From a virus, in IMG/VR virus record IMGVR_UViG_3300045902_000238, positions 1 through 20,949 of that record: a stretch of DNA of 20,949 nucleotides; one strand, written 5' to 3'. Each line of letters starts with the position of its first letter. Within the stretch, counting starts at the first letter, position 1. The notes beneath the pieces were generated by a model. It was not told the DNA's origin and ran no database searches. It saw nothing but the letters and a program-made list of their open reading frames with translations. A program made the translations under genes and the position numbers. Shown in pieces: positions 8,109-15,841 of the stretch.

Positions 8109-8133
8109 GACGGGGGCTTCGGTCCCCGTCTTT
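8109..8133 (+). terminator. Intrinsic terminator after capsid genes
   Basis: A GACGGGG arm (8109-8115) pairs with CCCCGTC (8124-8130). A G-T wobble and a C-G pair extend it to a 9-bp stem closed by the very stable C(UUCG)G tetraloop at 8117-8122. TTT follows at 8131-8133. It lies 24 bases after the stop of the probable decoration gene and 19 bases before the next start. The short T run suggests partial rather than complete termination, which would lower expression of tail genes relative to capsid genes. Confidence 0.75.
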
Positions 8134-8151
8134 CCATCACAGGAGAGAATC

Positions 8152-8427
8152 ATGGCGGACGTGGCAACGAAGCCCAAGAGCGAGAAGCTCTACATCATCA
8201 ACATCGGCTTGGGCAACGACAACGAGCCTGTCAAGCAGTTCGTCGGAGCCAACGGGCGAGACTTCCTCATCGAGCGCGGCAAGGACGTGAAGGTGCCAAA
8301 GGCGGTACTGGACATCCTCGACAACGCGGTCATGGGGGTCGCGGAAGTGGACCCGACCGACAGCAACAAGACCATCGTGGTCGAGCGCAAGCGCTTCCCG
8401 TACACCATCGTCGGCGTCGTCGAGTGA
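8152..8427 (+). CDS. Small conserved-looking phage protein, head-tail region
   Basis: The 91-residue product starts at ATG after AGGAGAG (8141-8147). It is a small, probably alpha/beta protein (VKQFVGANGRDFLIERGKDV, then AVLDILDNAVMGVAEVDP), with no membrane segment. Its end overlaps the adaptor gene in GTGA. It is the first gene after the terminator. Short proteins of this type are common between the capsid and adaptor genes in phages with N4-gp56 capsids, but no function is known to me. A head-completion or assembly role is only an inference from position. Confidence 0.6.
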   Translation: MADVATKPKSEKLYIINIGLGNDNEPVKQFVGANGRDFLIERGKDVKVPKAVLDILDNAVMGVAEVDPTDSNKTIVVERKRFPYTIVGVVE

Positions 8428-9089
8428 ACCTGTTGCAGCTTTGCGCGCGGACCAAGGTCGAGTCGGGCCGGTCTGGGCCGCCTATCACCAGTATCTCGGT
8501 GAGTGGCGATGACGCGCGCATCGTGAACTGGGTTCGCGACGCATGGGTGGAGCTGCAGCGCCGCCCAACGAGGTGGGCGTGGATGCGCAGGGAGCTGTCG
8601 GGAACCCTGACGATTGGCCAGCGTTCTTACGCCGCGGACGAGCTGGACGTCGCGGTGACGGACTTCAAGGACTGGTTCCCGCCGGCGGAGGACGAGTACG
8701 AGGTGACGGCGGATGGGACTCCGCTGGTTTACATCCCGTGGGAGAGGTACCGCGCGGCGTTCGACATCCGGGCGCACGAGCCCGGCCCTCCGGTGTACTA
8801 CTCGATCTCCCCTGACAAGCGGATTCACTTCGGCCCGACCCCGGACCGTGAGGCCGCGATCCGAGCCAGCTACTACAAGCAGCCGACCGAGCTGGTGGAG
8901 GCGGACGACGAGCCCGACATGCCGCCCGAGTTCCACGTGATCCTCGTCTGGCGGGCGCTGATGGAGCTGGCCAGCTACGATGCCGCGCCGGAGGTCTACA
9001 GCCGAGCGATGGTGAACTTCACCAACGTGGAAAACGACCTCTTCAGCGACCAAGGCCCGAAGGTCAGATTCAAGAGGGCCCGGCTCTGA
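8424..9089 (+). CDS. Head-tail adaptor protein, SU10-like
   Basis: The 221-residue product begins at a GTG overlapping the previous stop (GTGA), without a visible Shine-Dalgarno. The N-terminus (MNLLQLCARTKVESGRSGPP) and the helix IVNWVRDAWVELQRRPTRW are typical of phage adaptor proteins of the SU10-adaptor type, which form a ring below the portal and connect it to the tail. The middle segment is beta-rich (YEVTADGTPLVYIPWERY), followed by GPPVYYSISPDKRIHFGPTP. The C-terminal helix region (PEFHVILVWRALMELASYDA) also fits. It is followed by the nozzle-like gene, one base after its stop. The assignment is good from sequence pattern and order; a direct structure comparison was not possible. Confidence 0.75.
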   Translation: MNLLQLCARTKVESGRSGPPITSISVSGDDARIVNWVRDAWVELQRRPTRWAWMRRELSGTLTIGQRSYAADELDVAVTDFKDWFPPAEDEYEVTADGTPLVYIPWERYRAAFDIRAHEPGPPVYYSISPDKRIHFGPTPDREAAIRASYYKQPTELVEADDEPDMPPEFHVILVWRALMELASYDAAPEVYSRAMVNFTNVENDLFSDQGPKVRFKRARL

Positions 9090-9090
9090 G

Positions 9091-11142
9091 ATGCAACGCT
9101 TGCCTCAGCTGCCGAAGGTCGATGTCAAGCCGGATCAAGTCCGGCTTGGTGGCGGGCTTGACCTGATAAGCCCGCCCGGGTCGGCGGCGCCCGGGACGTG
9201 TCGCTTTGCCATCAACTACGAGGCCGAGTTCGGCGGCGGGTACAGGCGCATCGGAGGGTTCGAGCGATACGACGGGCGGCCGCAGCCAAGCCTTGCTGAG
9301 CACGTCGTGCTCGAAGCCGAGGATGGGTTCACAGGGCTGACGCCGGGCGCGCAGGTCGATGGCGACGTCAGCGGGGCAACTGGGACGGTCATCTGGGTCA
9401 GCCCGGACGGCTTGCAGATCGCCCTGACACGCCTTAGCCCGGGCGCGTCCTTCGAGGACGGCGAGAACGTGACGCTGGCCGGAACGCCGCGCGGTCTGAT
9501 CACCAACGCATCCCCTGAAATCGATCCGTTCCTCGACAACGACCTCGCCTACCTCGCGGCCGAGGAGTACCGGCAGTTCATCCAGCGCCCGCCCGGCACG
9601 GGGCCGATCCGCGGCGTGGCGGTCCTGAACGATCAGGTCTTCGCGTGGCGCGATGACGGCACGGCGATGAAGCTGTGGAAGGCCACCAGTACTGGATGGT
9701 CGCAGGTCAATCTGAGATACCTCGTCCAGTTCGATCAGGGCACGACCGAGTATCTCGATGGCGGCACGGTCACGCAGGGCAGCGTCAGCGCCGTCATCCG
9801 GCGCGTGGTAGTTCAGTCCGGCGACTGGAGCACCAACGACGCCGAGGGGTACTTCGTCATCGACCAGCCGACGGGCGGCAACTTCAGCGCCGGCGTGGCC
9901 GCTGGCACTGGAGCATGCACACTGACTGGCCCGGAGACGCAGAACGCTCTTCTTGCGGGCGGCCGAGTGGAGGCTGTGGTCCACAACTTCACCGGGCTCA
10001 CGTCAACCAGAAGGCTGTACGGCTGCGACGGCGTGAACGTCGAGTTCGAGTTTGATGGCAGCGTCTGGGTGCCGATCATCACGGGCATGGGGGCGCAGCG
10101 AGCGAAGCACGTCTTCGTCCACAAGAATCACCTGTTCTACGCCTACGGCCCAAGCCTTCAGCACAGCGGCGTCGCGGCGCCGTACAAGTGGCTCCCGCTG
10201 TTCGGGGCCGGTGAGCTGACCACGGGCGACGAGATTACGAACCTCATCAACATCGCCGGCTCCGAGTCCAACGCGGCCCTGATGGTGACATGCCGCGACA
10301 GCGTGTGGGTTCTGTACGGCGACGACTCCGAGAGCTGGAGCTTCAAGCGCATCTCAGACGAGGCTGGCGCCCAGCCTTACGGCGGTCTGAACATGCTCGG
10401 GCCGATCTGCTTTGACAGGGAGGGCTTCAACAGGTACAGCCCGACGGACACCTTCGGGAACTTCTCCTTCGAGTCCGCCTCTCGCGCGATTGAGCCGCTT
10501 GTGCGCAACGCATCCGTGTCGTGCTCTGTGCTCGTAAAAGGGCGCTCGAAGATGCGGCTGTTCTTCGAGGACGGCCTCGGCGTGTCCGGCACGCCAATGA
10601 AGAACGGGGTCGCGTGGATGCCGTTCGACTACGGGCGCGTCATCACCGTGGCCTTCGGCGGAGAGATTGCCGGCATCTACCGCGTGTTCATGGGAGACGA
10701 GGACGGCTGGGTGTTGGAGGCCGATGTCGGCCGGAGCTTCGACGGAAGCCCCATCCGGGCCGGGCTGCGACTGTCGAGTCAAAACCAGAAGTCCAGCGTC
10801 ACGGAGAAGCAGTACCGGCACCTGTTCCTGCAAACGGAGGCAAGCAGCGCGTACAACTTGGGCGTTGGCGCAGAGTACTCGGATGCCAACGCCGAAAGCG
10901 CGAACGTCTCTCCGGTGTCAGCCATCGCTTTCCGGAACCAGCTCGGCGAGGGTCTCTTCTGGGACTTCGGTGCGTGGGACCAAACCTACTGGGACGGGAC
11001 TGCAACAGGAGACATCAAGTACGCGGTCTCCGGCAAGGGCAAGTCCATCTCGCTCCTGTTCTCGTCAGAGTCTGACAGGGAGCTGCCACACACGCTGAAA
11101 GCGGCGACCATCCTTTACACGCCTCGCACCATTGCCCGATGA
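9091..11142 (+). CDS. Large tail protein, probable tail nozzle or beta-propeller protein
   Basis: The 683-residue product is mostly beta-stranded and has no membrane segment. Two regions look like Ig-like or bacterial repeat inserts (about residues 80-130 and 220-280). A propeller-like pattern follows: GVAVLNDQVFAWRDDG, VFVHKNHLFYAYGPSLQHSG, SVWVLYGDDSESWSFKRISD and FDREGFNRYSPTDTFGNF. In short-tailed phages with SU10-type adaptors the next gene encodes the nozzle, a ring that closes the tail tube, and the order here fits that. The start ATG is one base after the adaptor stop; AGAGGG upstream may serve as ribosome binding site. The end overlaps the next gene in ATGA. Two hairpins lie inside codons 12-29. 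The nozzle assignment is inferred from order and strand pattern. Confidence 0.65.
   Translation: MQRLPQLPKVDVKPDQVRLGGGLDLISPPGSAAPGTCRFAINYEAEFGGGYRRIGGFERYDGRPQPSLAEHVVLEAEDGFTGLTPGAQVDGDVSGATGTVIWVSPDGLQIALTRLSPGASFEDGENVTLAGTPRGLITNASPEIDPFLDNDLAYLAAEEYRQFIQRPPGTGPIRGVAVLNDQVFAWRDDGTAMKLWKATSTGWSQVNLRYLVQFDQGTTEYLDGGTVTQGSVSAVIRRVVVQSGDWSTNDAEGYFVIDQPTGGNFSAGVAAGTGACTLTGPETQNALLAGGRVEAVVHNFTGLTSTRRLYGCDGVNVEFEFDGSVWVPIITGMGAQRAKHVFVHKNHLFYAYGPSLQHSGVAAPYKWLPLFGAGELTTGDEITNLINIAGSESNAALMVTCRDSVWVLYGDDSESWSFKRISDEAGAQPYGGLNMLGPICFDREGFNRYSPTDTFGNFSFESASRAIEPLVRNASVSCSVLVKGRSKMRLFFEDGLGVSGTPMKNGVAWMPFDYGRVITVAFGGEIAGIYRVFMGDEDGWVLEADVGRSFDGSPIRAGLRLSSQNQKSSVTEKQYRHLFLQTEASSAYNLGVGAEYSDANAESANVSPVSAIAFRNQLGEGLFWDFGAWDQTYWDGTATGDIKYAVSGKGKSISLLFSSESDRELPHTLKAATILYTPRTIAR
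9126..9176 (+). other. Two adjacent perfect hairpins at the start of the nozzle-like gene
   Basis: The first has a 9-bp stem: CAAGCCGGA (9126-9134) with TCCGGCTTG (9140-9148) and a 5-base loop. The second also has a 9-bp stem: GGCGGGCTT (9151-9159) with AAGCCCGCC (9168-9176) and an 8-base loop. Two bases separate them. Arm 1 (CAAGCC) could also pair with GGCTTG in arm 3, and arm 2 (GGCTT) with AAGCC in arm 4, so alternative folds are possible. No T run follows, so this is not a classical terminator. It may affect translation or message stability. Confidence 0.5.
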
Positions 11143-11645
11143 GCGCCCCCACCAATCCGTACTACCAGCGACGGTTCGATGCGACTGGCGGGCAGATCGC
11201 GCGTTCCCGGCAGATGGTGCAGGAGTTCGCGCTGATCCAGCGCGGCTTCGACCTCATCGGCCTGCAGAACTCCGTCGTCAAGTACCAAGCCTCCGCGAGC
11301 GACTTGGTCAGCCCGCTCGTTCAGAGGCCCGGCGTCGCGTACTTCAGGACAACCGACGCTTTCAGGCTGGTCGAGGTCAGGGCGTCTCTGCTTCAGGCGA
11401 GCGACAACGGGGCGGTCCGCGTCGGCCTGATCATCAACGGCTTCAACGCACTGTTCGGCCCCCTGCAGATCGACGCGGGTCAGAAGACGAGCTTGACGTC
11501 TTCGGTGCGGCCGACCATCGCGTACCAGAACGTGCCGGACGACTCCGAGGTGCTTGTTGACATCCTGACCGCCGGCCAGAACGCGAAGGGCCTCATCATC
11601 ACTCTGATTGGCGTCAGAACGGGGTCTCTGCCGGAGGTACTGTGA
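11139..11645 (+). CDS. Probable tail appendage protein, beta-sandwich C-terminus
   Basis: The 168-residue product starts at ATG in an ATGA overlap with the nozzle-like gene. The first 60 residues are helical and polar (RFDATGGQIARSRQMVQEFA). The rest has the regular strand spacing of a small beta-sandwich (VEVRASLLQASDNGAVRVGL, TSSVRPTIAYQNVPDDSEVL, KGLIITLIGVR). Similar C-termini occur in phage tail proteins that trimerise, but the family name is not known to me. It ends in a GTGA overlap with the next gene, which has GGAGG as its ribosome binding site. It is the first of seven tightly packed probable tail genes. Confidence 0.55.
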   Translation: MSAPTNPYYQRRFDATGGQIARSRQMVQEFALIQRGFDLIGLQNSVVKYQASASDLVSPLVQRPGVAYFRTTDAFRLVEVRASLLQASDNGAVRVGLIINGFNALFGPLQIDAGQKTSLTSSVRPTIAYQNVPDDSEVLVDILTAGQNAKGLIITLIGVRTGSLPEVL

Positions 11646-12085
11646 GCGCGCTGCCGGGCAACGGTTTTGACTTCCAGATCAACCCGTTCCGCTTCGGCGG
11701 GATGGAGGGGTCGGTGACGAGCCCGCCGTACCCGGTCGTGGCAGAAGAGGAGTTTGCGTCCCGCGTGGAGGGCGCATTCGATACGACGATCCTGCAAAAC
11801 CTCGAAGAGTTCACCACCACGTCCGTGGCACTTTCTGGGGAGATCAGGGACACGCTCATCAGGTACGCCGAAGGGCCGGAAAGCATCGACTCGACAACTG
11901 CAGTGGCCTTGAGCGGACAGATTCAGGCAATCCTCAAGGTGTACTCCGAAGGGCCGGAGAGCATTGACTCGAACACGGCGCTCGCGCTCAGTGGGCAGAT
12001 CAACCGAATCCTCATCGTGACCACGATGGAGGCGGACGAATTCAACAGCGTTATGGCTGTCGCGCTTGGGGGGACTTTGCAGTGA
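11642..12085 (+). CDS. Repeat-containing probable tail protein
   Basis: The 147-residue product starts at a GTG in a GTGA overlap, with GGAGG at 11632-11636. Residues 1-60 have no recognisable motif. Residues 61-138 are three 26-residue repeats of the form AVALSGQIxxILxxYxEGPE with SIDSxT at the end of the unit, and a partial fourth (AVALGGTLQ) ends the protein. Each repeat looks like one amphipathic helix followed by a loop, so the protein may be a short helical rod or linker. It is acidic and has no membrane segment or cysteine. It overlaps the next gene by GTGA. A spacer or connector role in a tail appendage is inferred. Confidence 0.55.
   Translation: MSALPGNGFDFQINPFRFGGMEGSVTSPPYPVVAEEEFASRVEGAFDTTILQNLEEFTTTSVALSGEIRDTLIRYAEGPESIDSTTAVALSGQIQAILKVYSEGPESIDSNTALALSGQINRILIVTTMEADEFNSVMAVALGGTLQ
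11822..12082 (+). repeat. Three tandem 78-bp coding repeats plus partial copy
   Basis: The 26-residue units start at 11822, 11900 and 11978, and a partial one at 12056. The second and third share long near-identical runs around GAAGGGCCGGA and AGCATTGACTCG-type sequence. The third loses the GPESIDS loop for EADEFNS. Copy number could change in frame by recombination. Confidence 0.75.
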
Positions 12086-13062
12086 CGCGCTACAACCGGA
12101 TCAAAGAGCTGCACGTCGAGCTGCCGCAGATGCGCGCGACGGTCGAGGGCCGCATCAGGATGGTGGCCACCAAGCTCGACGGGTCGCAGCGCACGCTTGC
12201 GGACTTCAGCAACCTGATCACCGATGCCGGCCTGAACAGGATGGGCATCGGGCCCTTCAGGGATACGTGCGTCGTTGGGACAGGATCGAACGCTCCTACC
12301 GTTTCGGACTCCCAACTGCAGACGACGCGCGCAAGGACAGGGGCGGGTGCGCCGAACATCCCGGGTCCGACAGCACAGTCTTCGCCGCCCTACTTCACAC
12401 GAACGAGCACGGGGTTTCGATTCTCGGTCGGGTCGGCGTCGGGAAACCTCACAGAGGTGGGAATTGGGTGGAGCACTGGCTCGGGTCTGACCGACTACCA
12501 GTTGTGGTCTCGTGCGCTCATCAAGGATGAGGACGGTAATCCGACCACGGTCACGGTGCTCGGCGACGAGGTGCTGGACATCTACTACAGCATGCGCATT
12601 TACCCGCCCACCGCGGATGAGACGTACCAGATCGCGATTGGCGGCGAAGACTATAACTGCATATCGAGAGCCGCACAAGTCACGAGCACGCTCCACTGGG
12701 GCGTCCCGTCTGGCAGGGTTGTGTTCACCACTTTGCCCGGCTCAGCAAGCCCCGGCGTATACAACGGCAGCATCGGCGCCATCACTGGCTCACCGTCAGG
12801 GTTGAGCGTGTTCAACGCAGGTATCACCAACCTTGGCTACTCGAACAACTCACTGCAGCAGGACGCAACACTGGGCTGGGGACTCGATCAGGGCAACCTG
12901 CCGGGCGGTATCAGGTCCGTGCACTACCAGACCAGTGTGGGTGCGTACCAGACGCAGTTCACCAGAACCACGCCGAGAGACAACGGCACGACGACCATCG
13001 ACAAGGACAACACCAAGGTACTCAGCATCGGGTTCCGGGTGGGCTGGGGGCGTCGCCCATGA
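12082..13062 (+). CDS. Probable tail fibre or tail tip protein
   Basis: The 326-residue product starts at a GTG in a GTGA overlap, preceded by a G-rich stretch that may act as ribosome binding site. The N-terminal motif FSNLITDAGLNRMG is widespread in phage tail and fibre proteins. The body is beta-rich with many Gly, Ser and Thr residues and aromatic patches (GFRFSVGSASGNLTEVGIGW, LGDEVLDIYYSMRIYPP). The C-terminus (TTIDKDNTKVLSIGFRVGWG) looks like a closing strand pair. It is probably a tail fibre or tail-tip protein that meets the cell surface; no enzymatic motif is visible. It overlaps the next gene by ATGA. Confidence 0.6.
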   Translation: MTRYNRIKELHVELPQMRATVEGRIRMVATKLDGSQRTLADFSNLITDAGLNRMGIGPFRDTCVVGTGSNAPTVSDSQLQTTRARTGAGAPNIPGPTAQSSPPYFTRTSTGFRFSVGSASGNLTEVGIGWSTGSGLTDYQLWSRALIKDEDGNPTTVTVLGDEVLDIYYSMRIYPPTADETYQIAIGGEDYNCISRAAQVTSTLHWGVPSGRVVFTTLPGSASPGVYNGSIGAITGSPSGLSVFNAGITNLGYSNNSLQQDATLGWGLDQGNLPGGIRSVHYQTSVGAYQTQFTRTTPRDNGTTTIDKDNTKVLSIGFRVGWGRRP

Positions 13063-13841
13063 TCCCTGAGGTTCGTCTTTCGTCGCAGCCGGTCGTCGCG
13101 CCGTTCGCGGCTGGCGACGATTTGCAGGCGACCCGAACGCAGGACTTCGAGCGCGGTGGCGTGGCGCTCGGCGACCCCACGCAGGGCCTGAACGTCGCGA
13201 CTTGGGAGCTGCGCGTGTTTGGGCGCGATGTCCGCATCCGAAAGCTGCCGAACGGGCAGTTCTCGACGCTGTTCAGCCAGAACGGGGTCACGGACGTCCG
13301 GCTCGCGTTCGACCAGAACATGAGGCCTGTCGTGGCCTACAACATCGGCGGTCTCTGGCGCTTCCGGTGGTTCGACCCGACTCCAGCCGTCAACGCCTTC
13401 GTCGTCACGCCGTTGCCGGGCGCGAGAGACGTGTGCACCGCGCTCGACGACAAGCGGCCCGGCCAGCGCGACTTCAGCGACATCCTGATCTTCTACCTCA
13501 AAGACCCGCCGGCCCAGCAGCCGCAGCGCATCTACATGAGGGCGCAGCGCGACAGGTACGGCGTCGAGTACATGCTAGGGAACCTGCCGAGCGGCACAAC
13601 CGCGCTCTACAAGGCCGGCATGGCAGTCAACGGCCGAGTGCGCTTCGCGACCTACGGGCTGTACGCTCAAAGCCAAGCGCCTCGCCGTCCGGTTCCTCCA
13701 TACCCACCGAATGTTCCTCAGCCCAACGGCGTTGTGCTCGACTTCAGGAAAGCGGCTCAGTGGTACTTCGGCCAGACCGGGCGCGCAGAAATGCCCTTCA
13801 CATTTGAGCTGTATCGAGCGCCAGTTTCGGAGACTCTTTGA
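13059..13841 (+). CDS. Beta-propeller-like tail protein, short form
   Basis: The 260-residue product starts at ATG in an ATGA overlap, with a G-rich stretch upstream. Recognisable segments of a common phage tail protein are TQDFERGGVALGDPTQGLNV, LFSQNGVTDVRLAFDQNMRP and YNIGGLWRFRWFDP, then LDDKRPGQRDFSDILIFYL and IYMRAQRDRYGVEYMLGNLP. Family members often continue longer and are read as beta-propeller structural proteins. The proline-rich stretch at residues 210-225 may be a flexible linker before the C-terminal segment FRKAAQWYFGQTGRAEMPFT. It is probably part of the tail appendage. The propeller fold is inferred from strand spacing. Confidence 0.55.
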   Translation: MIPEVRLSSQPVVAPFAAGDDLQATRTQDFERGGVALGDPTQGLNVATWELRVFGRDVRIRKLPNGQFSTLFSQNGVTDVRLAFDQNMRPVVAYNIGGLWRFRWFDPTPAVNAFVVTPLPGARDVCTALDDKRPGQRDFSDILIFYLKDPPAQQPQRIYMRAQRDRYGVEYMLGNLPSGTTALYKAGMAVNGRVRFATYGLYAQSQAPRRPVPPYPPNVPQPNGVVLDFRKAAQWYFGQTGRAEMPFTFELYRAPVSETL

Positions 13842-14845
13842 TGGTCGCACCAATCGTCTACTCCAGCACCGACCCGAGCGCACCCGTACTCAGCGGGACA
13901 GCCGGCACGCTGATCAGCGTTCTCGACGCCTGCTTGGTCAACGGGTATGGCGCCAAGCCAGCGGCTGGCTGGACCAAGGAGTTCAGCGGGACCAACGTGG
14001 CCGCCTATCGCATGGGCACAGGCGGGAATGCGCAGCGCTACTACATGCGGGTCGAGAATACCGGAACCGTGTTCGCGCTGATCGCAGCGTTCCGCACGAT
14101 GACGGACGTGAACACGGGGACCGAAAGAACCCCAGCGCCGAGCTACTACAACAGCAGCACGGCCAACATGGGCGACAACGGCGTCGCTTTGCTTGTTTCT
14201 CATACGGCTACAACGCAGGCGCGGCCGTGGCGCATATACGCCACGCCAACCATGTTCTACATGTTTATTCAAGCCGCTTCTGTACCGGGGCAAGAATATA
14301 ACTACGGCGTTTCGCACAATCCACAGATGATGTTCTTCGGGGAGTACCAGTATTACGGCGCTGGGTACGACAAGAACGTGGTTCTCTCGGGCAGCAAATT
14401 GAGCGGCTTCTTGTCGGGCCCAGCTAGCGGCTCAAATTGCCCCGGAGGCAGGAACGGGTGGGACCGCGGCGCGTATCTGGTGGACGCGATCTTTGGTCCA
14501 TCCAGAACGCAGCCAGTGTTCTTTGCGGCACTGCGGTACGCGGCCGACACAGCAGTCAGCGGAATGCCTCCGGGCGGTGTTGGCACAACGGTGAGCGTAG
14601 TGGACGGAAAGATCAGGTTGTCGCCATTTGAGATGTTCGTCAACTTCCCAATCCCTGCTCTCATTGGTCGCATGCCGGGGCTGTACCATAATCTGTCTAA
14701 CCAAGTGTCATTGCCCGGAGCGATTTTGGAGGGCACCGGCGACTTGGCTGGGCAGAAATTCGTGAGTGAATTTGCGGCCGGGGCAACCGGGGCCGGCAAC
14801 TCAAACGACTACTTTGAGTTCTTCATCAACATCACAGACTGGTGA
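13841..14845 (+). CDS. Conserved phage tail protein, paralogue A
   Basis: The ATG at 13841 overlaps the previous stop in TGATG; a TTG three bases earlier is possible but the next paralogue also begins MVAP at an ATG. GGAG precedes it. The 334-residue product belongs to a phage tail protein family with an N-terminus of the form VLDACLVNGYGxKPAAGWTK followed by EFSG and YRMGTGG. Later landmarks are MTDVNTGTE, FYMFIQ, FGEYQYYGAGYDKNVV and the C-terminal GRMPGLYHN. No catalytic motif is seen. It shares a 71-bp block (67 identical) with the following gene, while the later halves have diverged. GC drops locally (29 of 60 at 14281-14340). The biochemical role is unknown; tail association is inferred. 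Confidence 0.65.
   Translation: MVAPIVYSSTDPSAPVLSGTAGTLISVLDACLVNGYGAKPAAGWTKEFSGTNVAAYRMGTGGNAQRYYMRVENTGTVFALIAAFRTMTDVNTGTERTPAPSYYNSSTANMGDNGVALLVSHTATTQARPWRIYATPTMFYMFIQAASVPGQEYNYGVSHNPQMMFFGEYQYYGAGYDKNVVLSGSKLSGFLSGPASGSNCPGGRNGWDRGAYLVDAIFGPSRTQPVFFAALRYAADTAVSGMPPGGVGTTVSVVDGKIRLSPFEMFVNFPIPALIGRMPGLYHNLSNQVSLPGAILEGTGDLAGQKFVSEFAAGATGAGNSNDYFEFFINITDW
13922..13992 (+). repeat. 71-bp near-identical repeat shared by the two paralogues, copy A
   Basis: This block runs from CTCGACGCCTGCTTGGTC to TTCAGCGGGAC and matches 14930-15000 at 67 of 71 positions by hand count. The four differences fall in one short stretch around codons for YGAK versus YGSK. The flanking sequence is far less alike, which suggests recent exchange or strong local constraint. 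Confidence 0.8.
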
Positions 14846-14848
14846 GAC

Positions 14849-15841
14849 ATGGTAGCCCCGACGATCTACAGGTCTGATGACGCAAGCGCTCCGGTCCTCA
14901 ACGGAACGGCAGGGGCGCTCATCACGGTCCTCGACGCCTGCTTGGTCAACGGGTACGGATCGAAGCCAGCGGCTGGCTGGACCAAGGAGTTCAGCGGGAC
15001 TCACTTGGCGGTTTATCGGATGGGCACAGGCGGGTCGGCCAGACGGATGCGGATTCGCGTTGCAGACTCGCAGGCCCAGAGGTCGAACGTCCGTGGCTTC
15101 GACAACATGACGGACGCGAACACGGGCACCGAGCCATTCCCGACGGTGGCGCAGTTCGCCGGCGACTCGAACAACGGGATGTTCGTCCACAAGTCCAACA
15201 CGGCAGATACGACCGCGAGGCCGTGGGTATGCTTGGCGACGCCGACCTTTTTCTACTTTCTCCCGCAACCGAACGTGACGTCCATCGCCTCCATGAACAC
15301 GAGCGGATGTGCGCTTGCGTTCGGCGAGTACGTGTCGTATCTCAGCGGCTTCGAGCACAACGTAGTTATCGTTGCTGGAGCCAACAGCAGTATCACCGTA
15401 GGGGCGTCATTCGGAGCGATTGACAACAGAACCTCACCAAGTACGAGCATCGGGGCGCAATTCATTTGCCGGCAACGAAACAATGTCGCTGGCGCTGTTT
15501 TGTTTGCAAAAGAGATAACGTCGCCTTGGGCCAGAAACTCGGGGATAGGGCCGATGGGAATTACCACCGGCGGGCCGCCCTTCCCTGACCCTGTTGATGG
15601 CGTGGGCCGTTGCAGCCGCGTGAGAATGTTGAGCCTTGACTCGACATGGGCGAGAATCGGCCACTTCCCCGGCTTGTGGGTTCCTCACGGGCAGGGCTAC
15701 GTCGGCAATCACTTGGACGAGATTGACGGCAGCAACACACTGAGCGGAAGGCGCTATCTGATTCTGCGGGTCAATGGCGCCGCAAATGCCTCCACCAACG
15801 AACTGGGTCAGTTGTTCTTCGACACCACGGACTTCGACTGA
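14849..15841 (+). CDS. Conserved phage tail protein, paralogue B
   Basis: The 330-residue product is a clear paralogue of the gene before it. Shared landmarks in order are MVAPxIY, LDACLVNGYGSKPAAGWTKE, YRMGTGG, MTDANTGTE, TARPW, FYFLPQ, FGEYVSYLSGFEHNVV and, near the end, GHFPGLW. The N-terminal 75 residues are most similar; the C-terminal half differs strongly. The start has GGTGAG three bases upstream, so its own ribosome binding site is weak and close, and coupling with the upstream gene is likely. The end overlaps the next start in TGATG. Divergence after a conserved N-terminus suggests a common attachment part and a different outer part. Confidence 0.65.
   Translation: MVAPTIYRSDDASAPVLNGTAGALITVLDACLVNGYGSKPAAGWTKEFSGTHLAVYRMGTGGSARRMRIRVADSQAQRSNVRGFDNMTDANTGTEPFPTVAQFAGDSNNGMFVHKSNTADTTARPWVCLATPTFFYFLPQPNVTSIASMNTSGCALAFGEYVSYLSGFEHNVVIVAGANSSITVGASFGAIDNRTSPSTSIGAQFICRQRNNVAGAVLFAKEITSPWARNSGIGPMGITTGGPPFPDPVDGVGRCSRVRMLSLDSTWARIGHFPGLWVPHGQGYVGNHLDEIDGSNTLSGRRYLILRVNGAANASTNELGQLFFDTTDFD
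14930..15000 (+). repeat. 71-bp near-identical repeat shared by the two paralogues, copy B
   Basis: This is the second copy of the block at 13922-13992, in the same orientation and the same reading frame position, 1008 bases downstream. Recombination between the copies would delete one gene and leave a hybrid protein in frame. Confidence 0.8.

Noticed and set aside
9126-9176. Hairpins as promoters for an N4-type virion RNA polymerase
   Set aside because: Known N4 promoters have 5-7 bp stems with 3-base loops. These have 9-bp stems with 5- and 8-base loops and lie in coding sequence, and no such polymerase gene is in the window.
13841-15841. Diversity-generating retroelement target among the tail genes
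   Set aside because: No reverse transcriptase, no template repeat and no adenine-biased variable region at the C-terminus of either paralogue. The repeated block is at the N-terminus and nearly identical.
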